From assembly GCF_014650175.1 (NCBI RefSeq), contig NZ_BMUL01000011.1, positions 1,841-65,840 on the forward strand: 64,000 bases of DNA. Direction: 5' to 3'. The notes beneath the pieces are model-generated. The model worked only from the letters and a program-made list of their open reading frames with translations. It was not told the DNA's origin and made no database searches. Source of the DNA: Streptomyces termitum (GTDB taxonomy: Bacteria > Actinomycetota > Actinomycetes > Streptomycetales > Streptomycetaceae). A program made the position numbers and the translations under genes. Shown here in pieces: positions 15,778-24,405 of the stretch (positions within the stretch are counted from its first letter, which is position 1; each line of letters starts with the position of its first letter).

Positions 15778-16734
15778 ATGCGCATTGTGGTTCTGGCAGG
15801 CGGCATCGGCGGTGCCCGTTTCCTTCGTGGTCTCCGGCGGGCCGTGCCCGACGCGGAGATCACCGTCGTCGGCAACACCGGTGACGACATCCACCTCTTC
15901 GGGCTGAAGGTCTGCCCCGACCTGGACACCGTGATGTACACCCTCGGCGGTGGCATCCACGAGGAGCAGGGCTGGGGCCGCGAGGGCGAGACCTTCGCCG
16001 TCAAGGAGGAGCTCGCCGCGTACGGCGTCGGGCCCGAGTGGTTCGGCCTCGGCGACCGGGACTTCGCCACCCACATCGTCCGCACCCAGATGCTCGGCGC
16101 CGGATACCCGCTGAGCGCCGTCACCGAGGCGCTCTGCGCCCGCTGGAAGCCGGGCGTGCGGCTGCTGCCGATGACCGACGACCGGGTCGAGACGCACGTG
16201 GCGATCGACGTCGACGGCGAGCGGCGGGCCGTGCACTTCCAGGAGTACTGGGTGAAGCTGCGGGCCTCCGTCGACGCCCTGGCGGTCGTGCCCGTCGGCG
16301 CGGAGGCCGCGAAGCCCGCGCCCGGCGTCCTCGACGCGATCGCCGGGGCCGACGTCATCCTCTTCCCGCCGTCCAACCCGGTGGTCAGCGTCGGCACCAT
16401 CCTCGCCGTGCCCGGCATCCGCGAGGCCGTCGCCGCCGCCCCCGCGCCCGTCGTCGGCCTCTCCCCCCTCGTCGGCGGCGCGCCCGTGCGCGGCATGGCC
16501 GACAAGGTGCTGGCGGCCGTCGGCGTCGAGTCCACCGCGCAGGCCGTCGCCCGCCACTACGGCGCGGACCTGATCGACGGCTGGCTGGTGGACACCGTGG
16601 ACGCGGACGCCGTCGCCGCCGTCGAGGAGGCCGGCATCGCCTGCCGCGCGGTGCCGCTGATGATGACCGACGAGGACGCCACCGCCGCGATGGCGCGGGC
16701 GGCGCTCGCGCTGGCCGAGGAGGTCCGGGCGTGA
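15778..16734 (+). CDS. cofD: 2-phospho-L-lactate (or PEP) transferase, F420 biosynthesis
   Basis: FbiA/CofD transfers a phosphoenolpyruvate- or lactate-derived moiety from a GDP-activated donor to the deazaflavin Fo, giving (dehydro-)F420-0. The protein has 318 residues. It opens VVLAGGIGGARFLRGLRR, followed by VVGNTGDDIHLFGLKVCPDLDT, GGGIHEEQGWGREGETF and later LFPPSNPVVSVGTIL and LVGGAPVRGMADKVL, all family signatures. It has a weak Shine-Dalgarno and lies 13 nt after cysteine dioxygenase. It overlaps fbiB by 4 bases (GTGA), so the two are coupled. Confidence 0.96.
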   Translation: MRIVVLAGGIGGARFLRGLRRAVPDAEITVVGNTGDDIHLFGLKVCPDLDTVMYTLGGGIHEEQGWGREGETFAVKEELAAYGVGPEWFGLGDRDFATHIVRTQMLGAGYPLSAVTEALCARWKPGVRLLPMTDDRVETHVAIDVDGERRAVHFQEYWVKLRASVDALAVVPVGAEAAKPAPGVLDAIAGADVILFPPSNPVVSVGTILAVPGIREAVAAAPAPVVGLSPLVGGAPVRGMADKVLAAVGVESTAQAVARHYGADLIDGWLVDTVDADAVAAVEEAGIACRAVPLMMTDEDATAAMARAALALAEEVRA

Positions 16735-18047
16735 CCGACGCGCCCCCCGCGTCCCCCGCGTACCGCGTGTGGGCGGTGCCCGGCCTGCCCGAGGTCGCGC
16801 CCGGCGACGACCTGGCGAAGCTGATCGCCGCCGCCGGGCCCGGCCTGGCCGACGGCGACGTGCTGCTCGTCACCTCCAAGATCGTGAGCAAGGCGGAGGG
16901 GCGGATCGTCGCCGCCGACGACCGCGAGGCCGCCATCGACGCCGAGACGGTCCGGGTGGTGGCCCGGCGCGGCACGCTGCGGATCGTCCAGAACCGGCAG
17001 GGCCTCGTCATGGCCGCCGCCGGGGTGGACGCCTCCAACACCCCCGCCGGGACCGTGCTGCTGCTGCCCGAGGACCCGGACGCCTCCGCCCTGCGGATCC
17101 GCACCGGGCTGCGCGAGGCGCTCGGCGTGGACGTCGGCGTCGTCGTCACCGACACCTTCGGGCGGCCCTGGCGGTCCGGGCTGACCGACGTCGCGATCGG
17201 CGCGGCGGGCGTGCGGGTCCTGGACGACCTGCGGGGCGTCACCGACTCCCACGGCAACGAGCTGAACGTGACCGTCGTCGCCACCGCCGACGAACTCGCC
17301 GCCGCCGGTGACCTGGTGAAGGGCAAGGCGACCGGTCTGCCGGTCGCCGTGGTGCGCGGCCTGCCGCACGTCGTCGCCGACGACGCGGAGCCGGGCGCGC
17401 GGGCGCTGGTGCGGCCCGCCGAGGGCGACATGTTCCGCCTGGGCACCTCGGAGGCCGTACGGGAGGCGGTGGCGCTGCGGCGGACGGTGCGGGAGTTCAC
17501 CGACGAACCCGTCGACCCGGGGGCCGTACGGCGCGCGGTCGCGGCGGCCGTCACCGCGCCCGCCCCGCACCACACCACCCCCTGGCGGTTCGTCCTCCTG
17601 GAGTCGGCGGAGTCCCGGCTGCGGCTGCTCGACGCCATGCGGGACGCGTGGATCGCGGACCTGCGGCGGGACGGGAAGTCCGAGGAGTCGATCGCGAAGC
17701 GGGTGCGGCGCGGGGACGTGCTGCGCAAGGCGCCCTTCCTCGCCGTGCCCTGCCTCGTCATGGACGGCGCCCACCACTACGGCGATCCGCGCCGGGACGC
17801 CGCCGAGCGCGAGATGTTCGTCGTCGCGGCCGGGGCCGGGGTGCAGAACTTCCTGGTGGCGCTGGCCGGTGAGCGGCTGGGCTCGGCCTGGGTCTCCTCC
17901 ACGATGTTCTGCCGGGACGTCGTCCGGGACGTCCTCGGGCTGCCCGACGGCTGGGATCCGATGGGCGCGGTCGCCATCGGCCGCCCGGCGGCGGAGCCCC
18001 GGGAGCGGCCGGGCCGGGACCCGGAGGACTTCCTGGTGGTGCGCTGA
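16731..18047 (+). CDS. fbiB: Bifunctional F420 gamma-glutamyl ligase / nitroreductase domain protein
   Basis: A 438-residue two-domain FbiB. The N-terminal CofE domain (about 1-245) adds glutamates to F420-0 and shows DGDVLLVTSKIVSKAEGR, VDASNTPAGTVLLLPEDPD and VVVTDTFGRPWRSGLTDVAIG. The C-terminal nitroreductase-like domain (about 250-438) shows LRRTVREFTDEPVD, APHHTTPWRF and WVSSTMFC. In mycobacteria this domain reduces dehydro-F420-0 with FMNH2. The GTG start overlaps the cofD stop. The gene is convergent with the glycosylase, with only 15 nt between stops. Confidence 0.95.
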   Translation: MTDAPPASPAYRVWAVPGLPEVAPGDDLAKLIAAAGPGLADGDVLLVTSKIVSKAEGRIVAADDREAAIDAETVRVVARRGTLRIVQNRQGLVMAAAGVDASNTPAGTVLLLPEDPDASALRIRTGLREALGVDVGVVVTDTFGRPWRSGLTDVAIGAAGVRVLDDLRGVTDSHGNELNVTVVATADELAAAGDLVKGKATGLPVAVVRGLPHVVADDAEPGARALVRPAEGDMFRLGTSEAVREAVALRRTVREFTDEPVDPGAVRRAVAAAVTAPAPHHTTPWRFVLLESAESRLRLLDAMRDAWIADLRRDGKSEESIAKRVRRGDVLRKAPFLAVPCLVMDGAHHYGDPRRDAAEREMFVVAAGAGVQNFLVALAGERLGSAWVSSTMFCRDVVRDVLGLPDGWDPMGAVAIGRPAAEPRERPGRDPEDFLVVR

Positions 18048-18062
18048 GGCGCCCGGCCGGGC

Positions 18063-18992
18063 TCAGAGGCGGGTGATGTCGCCCGGGGCCCGGCGCGGGG
18101 CGCGGCGCGGCGGCACCCGGCCGCTCAGCAGGAGCAGCCGGGCGGCGCGGTGCCGCTGGCCCGCGTAGGGGGCGAGGAGCTCCAGCATCGCCGCGTCGTC
18201 GGCGGCCCGGTCGCCGGCCAGCGCCCAGCCGACGATGCCGGGCAGGTGCAGGTCGCCGGTGGTGACCTCGTCGGGGGCGCCGTGGCTGCGCTGGACGGTC
18301 TCGGCGGAGGTCCACGGGCCGATGCCGGGGACCAGTTCCAGGCGGCGGCGGGCGGCCGGCGGGTCCATGAGCGCGGCCTCCTCCAGGCGGGGCGCCACCC
18401 GGGCCGCGCGGACGATCGTCGCCGCGCGCCTGCCGTCCACGTTGGCCCGGTGCCACTCCCAGGACGGGATACGGGCCCAGGTGCGGGCGTCGGGCATCAC
18501 GCCCATGCCCTCGGGGGCCGGGCCCGGGGCCGGTTCGCCGTACCGCCGCAGCAGCGCGCGCCAGGAGCCGTACGCCTCCGCCGTGGTCACCTTCTGCTCC
18601 AGGACCGACGGGACCAGCGACTCCAGGACCAGGCCGGTGCGGGTGAGGCGGAGGCCGGGGCGGCGGCGGTGGACGGCGAGCACCAGCCGGTGGCGGGGGA
18701 CGAAGGAGGCGGGGTCGTCGGCGGCGCCGAGGAGGTCGGGGAGCCGGTCGCGGAGCCAGTCGGCGCCGGGCCCCCAGGCGTCCGCCTCGACGCCGTCGTC
18801 CCCGGCCCGCACCCGGAGCGTGCCGGGGCCGTGCGGGGTGCGGCTGGCGCGCCAGAAGGAGCCGTCGTCGGTGATCCGGAAGGCGGGGTCGCCGGGGCCC
18901 CGGCGGAGCGGGCCGAGGGTGAGCCGGAGGTCGACGGGACGGCCGTCCGCCAGGGTGGGGCGGGTGGGTCTGGGGGTGAAGCGGCCGGCCAT
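18063..18992 (-). CDS. DNA-3-methyladenine glycosylase II-like (HhH-GPD) protein
   Basis: A 309-residue AlkA-like base-excision repair glycosylase. The helix-hairpin-helix LELVPGIGPWTSAETVQ lies at about 223-239. The catalytic-type Asp follows in DEVTTGDLHLPGIVGWAL. VLESLVPSVLEQKVTTAEAYGSWRALLRRYG is the conserved helical core. Its N-terminal extension resembles the AlkA beta domain. I chose ATG 18992 (MAGRFTPRPTRPT), since the upstream frame is Pro/Arg filler. It stands alone, with its promoter in a 68-nt spacer that also carries the preceding terminator. Confidence 0.88.
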   Translation of the reverse strand: MAGRFTPRPTRPTLADGRPVDLRLTLGPLRRGPGDPAFRITDDGSFWRASRTPHGPGTLRVRAGDDGVEADAWGPGADWLRDRLPDLLGAADDPASFVPRHRLVLAVHRRRPGLRLTRTGLVLESLVPSVLEQKVTTAEAYGSWRALLRRYGEPAPGPAPEGMGVMPDARTWARIPSWEWHRANVDGRRAATIVRAARVAPRLEEAALMDPPAARRRLELVPGIGPWTSAETVQRSHGAPDEVTTGDLHLPGIVGWALAGDRAADDAAMLELLAPYAGQRHRAARLLLLSGRVPPRRAPRRAPGDITRL

Positions 18993-19020
18993 GGTTCCGA
19001 GCGTAGCCGGACGGGCCCGG

Positions 19021-19047
19021 CGGGGTCCCGGACGCGGCGGGACCCCG
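19021..19047 (-). terminator. Terminator after the nucleotidyltransferase gene
   Basis: The arms CGGGGTCCCG (19021-19030) and CGGGACCCCG (19038-19047) have a 7-nt loop, just past the stop of the sugar nucleotidyltransferase. Confidence 0.65.
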
Positions 19048-19060
19048 GGGGCGGGCGGGC

Positions 19061-20143
19061 CTACTGGTCCGAGGAGAAGCGGATGGCGGCGGCCGGGAGG
19101 GTGGCGCCGCACCAGACCCGGACGCCGTCGCGCAGCTCGTTGTCGGCCCCGACGTGGGCGCCGTCGCCGATGACCGCGCCGGTCAGGACCGTACGGGCGC
19201 CGATGCGGGCGCCCGCGCCGATCAGGGAGTCGGTGACGACCGCGCCGGGTTCGACGACGGCGCCCGCGAGGACGGTGGAGCCCGCGATCCGGGCGCCCTC
19301 GCCGATCGTCGCGTCGGCGCCGACGACGGTGCCGCCGGTCAGCTTGGCGTCGGGGGCGACCCGGGCGGAGGGGAGGACCAGGCGGTCGCCGCAGCGGCCC
19401 GGGACGGCCGGGGACGGGGCGCGGCCGAGGACGAGGTCGGCGGAGCCCCGGACGAACGCCTGCGGGGTGCCGAGGTCCAGCCAGTACGTGGAGTCGACCA
19501 TGCCCTGGAGGTGCGCGCCGGCGGCGAGCAGCTCGGGGAAGGTCTCGCGCTCGACGGAGACCGGGCGGCCGGTGGGGATGGTGTCGATGACGGAGCGGCG
19601 GAAGACGTACGCCCCCGCGTTGATCTGGTCGGTGACGATCTCCTCGGGCGTCTGCGGCTTCTCCAGGAAGGCGGTGACGCGGCCGGTGTCGTCGGTGGGG
19701 ACGAGGCCGAAGGCCCGGGGGTCGTCGACCCGGGTGAGGTGGAGGGAGACGTCGGCGCCGGAGTCGGCGTGCGTGGCCACCAGGGCGCGGATGTCGAGGC
19801 CGGTGAGGATGTCCCCGTTGAAGATGAGGACGGGGTCGTCCGGGCCCGAGTCCAGCCGGGAGGCCACGTTGCGTATCGCGCCGCCGGTGCCGAGCGGTTC
19901 CTCCTCCGTCACGTACTCCAGGCGCAGGCCGAGGTCGGAGCCGTCGCCGAAGTGCGGCTCGAAGACCTCGGCCAGGTAGGAGGTGGCGAGCACGATGTGC
20001 TCGACGCCGGCGGCCCGGGCCCGGGCGAGCTGATGCGTCAGGAAGGGGACGCCCGCCGCCGGGACCATGGGCTTGGGCGTGTTGACCGTGAGCGGTCGCA
20101 GCCGTGTGCCCTTGCCACCGACCAGGAGGATCGCTTCTGTCAC
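19061..20143 (-). CDS. Sugar nucleotidyltransferase, probable mannose-1-phosphate guanylyltransferase
   Basis: A 360-residue enzyme joining sugar-1-phosphate to a nucleotide. The signature LLVGGKGTRLRPLTVNTPKPMVPAAG is at about 6-31, and LIFNGDILTGLD carries the metal-binding Asp. EKPQTPEEIVTDQINAGAYVF and STYWLDLGTPQAF follow. From about 255 a left-handed beta-helix of hexapeptide repeats (GGTVVGADATIGEGARIAGS) begins. Context with manA and manB, and synteny with Rv3264c, favour GDP-mannose, but the sequence alone does not fix the sugar. A TGACCGGTCA palindrome lies in its upstream spacer. Confidence 0.88.
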   Translation of the reverse strand: MTEAILLVGGKGTRLRPLTVNTPKPMVPAAGVPFLTHQLARARAAGVEHIVLATSYLAEVFEPHFGDGSDLGLRLEYVTEEEPLGTGGAIRNVASRLDSGPDDPVLIFNGDILTGLDIRALVATHADSGADVSLHLTRVDDPRAFGLVPTDDTGRVTAFLEKPQTPEEIVTDQINAGAYVFRRSVIDTIPTGRPVSVERETFPELLAAGAHLQGMVDSTYWLDLGTPQAFVRGSADLVLGRAPSPAVPGRCGDRLVLPSARVAPDAKLTGGTVVGADATIGEGARIAGSTVLAGAVVEPGAVVTDSLIGAGARIGARTVLTGAVIGDGAHVGADNELRDGVRVWCGATLPAAAIRFSSDQ

Positions 20144-20205
20144 CTGTCGTCTCTGCTTCCTGTCCGGGGCCGGTCAGCGCGCCCGTTTCGGCCGTCCGTG
20201 CGATA

Positions 20206-20215
20206 TGACCGGTCA
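20206..20215. promoter_or_regulatory. TGACCGGTCA palindrome upstream of nucleotidyltransferase
   Basis: A perfect 10-bp palindrome in an AT-richer patch, 62-72 bp before the nucleotidyltransferase start. No regulator is assigned. Confidence 0.25.
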
Positions 20216-20246
20216 GTTTATGCAGATGGTTGACTCCGTGCCCCCA

Positions 20247-21668
20247 TCAGCGCCGTCCCTGGTACTTCGCCGAGGAGGCGCGCGCGGTACCGAGCTTGCC
20301 GTAGAGACGTCCGCCGGGACAGTCCGTGGCGAATCCGTCGCGGTGTCCGGCGATCGTGTGGAAACGGACTTTGCTGCCCTTCTTGTAACGATTGCCACCG
20401 CCGGAGACGAGGGTCTGGGTGCCCTCGGGGTTGATGCCGTGCAGGCCGAGCTTCCACGCCGTCAGGCGGGAGACGGCGGTGACGGCGGCGGCCGGCGGGG
20501 TGCTGTTGGTGAAGGTGCCGAGGACGACGACACCCATGCTGTTGGTGTTGAAGCCGAGGGTGTGGGCGCCGAGGACCGGCTTGCCGACGCCGCCGGCGCG
20601 GCCCTCGTAAATGGTCCCGCACTTGTCGACGGCGAAGTTGTAGCCGAAGTCCCGCCAGCCGCTGCTCTTGACGTGGTAGCGGTAGATGCTCCGCAGGACG
20701 GAGGGGGCCTGGGCGCACGTGTAGTTGTTGCCGGTGGCGCTGTGGTGGACGAAGGCCGCCTTGATGGTCTTCGTATAGACGAAGGTCTTCTCCCGCATCC
20801 GCTCGTCGGCGCCCCAGCCCTTGCGGGTGACGATGCGGGGGCGGGGGCCGATGAAGGGCTGCTTCTTCGCCGCCGCGGCCCGGACGCCGACCGGTGCGGT
20901 GCGGTCGGGTTCCGCCTCGATGACGGTGGCGCCCTCGGGGGCGTAGGCGCGGTTGACGGCGCTCGCGGCCCGTTCGGCGGCGGCGTCGAGGGCGGCGGAG
21001 GCGGCGGCCGTACGGGCTCCGGGGGCGGCGGGGGCGGCATCGGTGCCGGTCTCCGGGTCCGCGCCGGGGTCGACGAGTTCGAGGCGGAGTCCGGCGGGGA
21101 GCGGGGCCGTACGGGCTCCGCCGTCCCCGGCCACCGCGCCCTCCTCCGTACCGTGTCCGGTTTCCTCCCCGGGGTCCGCCGCGCGGACGCGGACCTCCAC
21201 GCCGTCCGAATCGCCCACCCACAGCGGGGCGGTGGAGCCGCGCAGCGTCCGGGCGGTGCCCTCGGCGGTGGCCGGGTCGGCGCCGTGCTCCTCGTTGTGG
21301 GTCTCGACGTCCTGCCAGGGCGACCAGGAGCCGTCGGCGGTGGCGCGGGTGCGGACCTGGACGGTGCCGCGCAGGACGGCCTCCGGGTCGTCCCAGACCA
21401 CGCCGACGAGGGAGAAGGGGCGGACGTCGCGCCGGGTCAGGCCCTGGGCGCGGGACGGGTCGGCGGCGGTGCCGAAGGCCCGTGCGGTGGGCCCGTCGAG
21501 GGGCCCGAGGGGCAGTGAGCGGGTGGAGCCCGGCGGCTCGTCCCGCTGGGGTGGCGGAACGGTCGCCGCCGGACGCGCGGTGGCCGCCGCGGGGGCGGCG
21601 AGGGTGACCGGCAGGGCGAGCGCAGCCGCGCAGGCGACGGCGATCGTGGAGGCGAGTGAGGCACGCAT
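20247..21668 (-). CDS. Secreted PGRP-type N-acetylmuramoyl-L-alanine amidase
   Basis: A 473-residue exported protein. A signal peptide (MRASLASTIAVACAAALALP, cleavage near AAPAAA) is followed by an Ala/Pro/Asp-rich region with a beta-rich segment (about 55-170). The amidase/PGRP domain occupies about 275-455. Zinc and catalytic landmarks are AAFVHHSATGNNYTC, DFGYNFAVDKCGTIYEGRAGG and FHTIAGHRDGFATDCPGGRLY. It would cleave the peptide stem from MurNAc outside the cell, as in lysis or wall remodelling. It lies 103 nt downstream of the nucleotidyltransferase start, on the same strand. Confidence 0.93.
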   Translation of the reverse strand: MRASLASTIAVACAAALALPVTLAAPAAATARPAATVPPPQRDEPPGSTRSLPLGPLDGPTARAFGTAADPSRAQGLTRRDVRPFSLVGVVWDDPEAVLRGTVQVRTRATADGSWSPWQDVETHNEEHGADPATAEGTARTLRGSTAPLWVGDSDGVEVRVRAADPGEETGHGTEEGAVAGDGGARTAPLPAGLRLELVDPGADPETGTDAAPAAPGARTAAASAALDAAAERAASAVNRAYAPEGATVIEAEPDRTAPVGVRAAAAKKQPFIGPRPRIVTRKGWGADERMREKTFVYTKTIKAAFVHHSATGNNYTCAQAPSVLRSIYRYHVKSSGWRDFGYNFAVDKCGTIYEGRAGGVGKPVLGAHTLGFNTNSMGVVVLGTFTNSTPPAAAVTAVSRLTAWKLGLHGINPEGTQTLVSGGGNRYKKGSKVRFHTIAGHRDGFATDCPGGRLYGKLGTARASSAKYQGRR

Positions 21669-21805
21669 GGGCCGATCGTGCGGAGCCCGCGGGCCGGACG
21701 CGCGCCGGGGGAACGGCCGGAACGGCGCGGCGCGTCGGGCCGCCCGGGGGACCCCGTCACCGGTACGGCCCAGGGCGGCGCGGCGGCCCGCGTACCCTGT
21801 GCGGC

Positions 21806-22558
21806 GTGAACGCCAGCGACCGCACCCCCGCCGACCTGCTGCGATCCGCGCTCGCCGCGGACCCCGCCCGTCCCCTGGTCACCTACTACGACGACACCAC
21901 CGGCGAACGGGTGGAATTGTCCGTCGCCACCTTCGCCAATTGGGTGGCGAAGACCGCGAACCTGCTCCAGGGCGAGCTGTCCGCCGAGCCCGGCGACCGG
22001 CTCGCGCTGCTGCTGCCCGCGCACTGGCAGACCGCCGTCTGGCTGCTCGCCTGCTCCTCCGTCGGCGTGACCGCCGAGGTGGGCGGCGATCCGGCCGGCG
22101 CGGACCTGGTGGTGGCGGGCCCGGAGTGCCTGGAGGCGGGCCTGGCCTGCTCCGGGGAGCGGATCGCGCTCTCCCTGGCGCCGCTGGGGCGCCGTTTCCC
22201 GTCGGCGCCCGCCGGATACGCGGACTACGCGGTCGAGGTCCCGGGCCAGGGCGACCGGTTCGCCCCCTTCGTCCCGGTCGATCCGGACGCGCCCGCCCTC
22301 GCCGTCGGCGGTGCGGAGCTGACCGGGGCCGAGCTCGTCGAGCGGGCCCGGCTGGACGCGGCGCGGCTGGGGCTCGGCCCCGGCTCCCGGCTGCTGTCCG
22401 GGCTGCCGTACGACTCCTGGGAGGGGCTGGCGGCCGGGCTGTACGCGCCGCTGGCGGCGGGCGGTTCCGTGGTGCTGTGCCGCGCCCCGTCCGCGCTGGC
22501 CCCGGAGGCGCTGGAGAAGCGCGTCGAGAGCGAGCGGGTCACCGCGACGGCGCTCTGA
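21806..22558 (+). CDS. TIGR03089 family protein
   Basis: A 250-residue actinobacterial protein related to the N-terminal part of acyl-adenylate-forming enzymes. Visible are RPLVTYYDDTTGERVELSVATFANWVAKTANLL and GDRLALLLPAHWQTAVWLLACSSVGV. It lacks the adenylation core and C-terminal domain, so it is probably not an active ligase. The function is unknown. It neighbours LCP genes here as in M. tuberculosis (Rv3267/Rv3268). TACCCT (21793-21798) ends 7 nt before GTG 21806, compatible with a leaderless message. Confidence 0.85.
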   Translation: MNASDRTPADLLRSALAADPARPLVTYYDDTTGERVELSVATFANWVAKTANLLQGELSAEPGDRLALLLPAHWQTAVWLLACSSVGVTAEVGGDPAGADLVVAGPECLEAGLACSGERIALSLAPLGRRFPSAPAGYADYAVEVPGQGDRFAPFVPVDPDAPALAVGGAELTGAELVERARLDAARLGLGPGSRLLSGLPYDSWEGLAAGLYAPLAAGGSVVLCRAPSALAPEALEKRVESERVTATAL

Positions 22559-22593
22559 CGCGCGGCGGCCTGACGGCGCGTCGGGTCCGGCGC

Positions 22594-22635
22594 GGACGTC
22601 CCGCGCGGGGCCCGGCGCTCCCGCGCGGGACGTCC
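22594..22635 (+). terminator. Long perfect hairpin after TIGR03089 gene
   Basis: The 16-bp arms at 22594-22609 and 22620-22635 (GGACGTCCCGCGCGGG and its complement) pair perfectly around a 10-nt loop. Confidence 0.75.
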
Positions 22636-22714
22636 GGACCTCCGGTGCACCCGTTCAGCGGATCGACGCGCCGCGTACCCGCGTCCGCGCCGCGAGTCCG
22701 GTGGATGATCGGCC

Positions 22715-22732
22715 GGGGAGAGTCGTCTCCCC
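22715..22732 (+). other. Tight hairpin in the LCP1 leader region
   Basis: GGGGAGA-GTCG-TCTCCCC forms a perfect 7-bp stem with a 4-nt loop, 88 nt before the LCP1 start. It is too short to be sure of a terminator, and its role is unknown. Confidence 0.35.
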
Positions 22733-22820
22733 CGCACAACCACCCGTCGGGTTCGGCCGTCTCCTTCTGCGACGCCGGGCGCCGACGCGCCGCCGACGCA
22801 CCGAAGGACGGACTGACGAC

Positions 22821-24128
22821 GTGACGGACCGCGCTGGCACCCCCGACGCACCGGAGCCCGGACCGGAGCAGGAGCCGGACCGGGAGCGGGAACCGGACGG
22901 GCGGCAGGAGCCCGGAGGGGCCGTCCCGGGAGAAGCCGCTCCCGACGGCGCCGCCGCCGAAGAGGACTCCGCCGCCGAAGCCTCCGGAGCCGCCGCCGTC
23001 CCCGCGCGCCGGCGGCACTGGCTGCGCTGGACGGCGCTCGGGGTCTCGGTGGCGCTGCTGGGCGCGGCCGGCACGGGCTGGTGGTTCTACCGCAAGCTCG
23101 ACGGCAACATCACCACGGACACCACCGCCGAGGCCGAGCTGCGCCGGTACGAGAAGGAGCGCCCGGCCACCGTGGCGACGGCGGCCCGGAACGTGCTGCT
23201 GATCGGCTCCGACACCCGCTCCGGCGAGGGGAACCGCAGGTACGGCCGGGACGAGGGCAGCCAGCGTTCGGACACCGTGATCCTGCTGCACCTGGCGGCG
23301 GACGGGAGGTCGGCGACGGCCATGTCGATCCCCCGGGACCTGATGGTGACGGTCCCGAGCTGCCGCGCGCCGGACGGGAAGCGGACCCGGGAGCGGCTGG
23401 CGCAGTTCAACTGGGCCTTCGAGTGGGGCGGGACGGCGTGCACGATCCGTACCGTCGAGAAGCTGACCGGGATCCGCGTCGACCACCACATGGTGATCGA
23501 CTTCCGGGGCTTCAAGAAGATGGTGGACGCGGTCGACGGGGTGGAGGTCTGCCTCAAGGAGCCGGTGGACGACCCCGACGCGAAGCTGAAGCTGCCCGCC
23601 GGGCGGCAGAAGCTGAACGGGGAGCAGGCGCTGGGCTTCGTACGGGCCCGCAAGTCGCTCGGGAACGGCAGCGACACCGAGCGGATGGACCGCCAGCAGA
23701 TGTTCCTCGGGGCGCTGGTGAACAAGGTGCAGAGCGACGGGGTGCTGCTGAACCCGACGAAGCTGTACCCGGTGCTGGACGCGGCGACGAAGTCGCTGAC
23801 GACCGACCCGGGGCTCGACTCGCTGCGCGACCTGTACGGGCTCGCGCGCGCGATGCGGTCGATCCCGACGGAGAAGGTGCAGTTCCTGACGGTGCCCCGG
23901 CGCCCGTACACGTACAACGCGAACAGGGACGAACTGGTGCAGCCCGCTGCAAGCACTCTTTTCCGGCAACTCCGCGAGGACAGACCGATCGTGGTGGCTC
24001 CGGCGGAACCGGAACGGGACCGGAACGCATCCTCCGACGGGAAGCCGGACGACGCGGACACGCCCGTCCCCTCCGCGACGCCGACCTTCACCGGCCGGAA
24101 CGCCGCGGAGGGCACGTGCGCGGGTTGA
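22821..24128 (+). CDS. LCP family protein 1
   Basis: LytR-CpsA-Psr enzymes transfer lipid-linked glycopolymers to peptidoglycan on the outer membrane face. This one has 435 residues: an acidic, Pro/Glu-rich cytoplasmic tail, a helix near 70-90 (LRWTALGVSVALLGAAGTGWW), then the LCP domain. It shows LLIGSDTRSGEG, RSDTVILLHL, MSIPRDLMVTVP and FVRARKSLGNGSD. It has no LytR_C domain and ends in a short tail. I favour GTG 22821 (VTDRAGTPDAPEPG). ATG 22701 is in frame upstream but less typical. Confidence 0.9.
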   Translation: MTDRAGTPDAPEPGPEQEPDREREPDGRQEPGGAVPGEAAPDGAAAEEDSAAEASGAAAVPARRRHWLRWTALGVSVALLGAAGTGWWFYRKLDGNITTDTTAEAELRRYEKERPATVATAARNVLLIGSDTRSGEGNRRYGRDEGSQRSDTVILLHLAADGRSATAMSIPRDLMVTVPSCRAPDGKRTRERLAQFNWAFEWGGTACTIRTVEKLTGIRVDHHMVIDFRGFKKMVDAVDGVEVCLKEPVDDPDAKLKLPAGRQKLNGEQALGFVRARKSLGNGSDTERMDRQQMFLGALVNKVQSDGVLLNPTKLYPVLDAATKSLTTDPGLDSLRDLYGLARAMRSIPTEKVQFLTVPRRPYTYNANRDELVQPAASTLFRQLREDRPIVVAPAEPERDRNASSDGKPDDADTPVPSATPTFTGRNAAEGTCAG

Positions 24129-24405
24129 CCGGAGGGACCCGGAGGAGTGAAGGGCGGGGCGTGGAGGGGCCGGTGGGTAAAGCGAGAACCAAGGGCAAGG
24201 CCATGACCGATGCGGTTTGGGCAAATTGCCCGGTTGTAAGGGGCGTGGAATTTGTCACTGGCGTCGCCCCGCGCTGAACTGGGCGGATAGTGTGACGCGA
24301 TCCGGTGCACCCCGACCGCGTGGTCGCACTCAATCAGGATCGAAACGATCGAGCGGCGCCCACTGGGGGAGGCGCCCCGCGTGGCACCGACGGAGGACAG
24401 GAACC

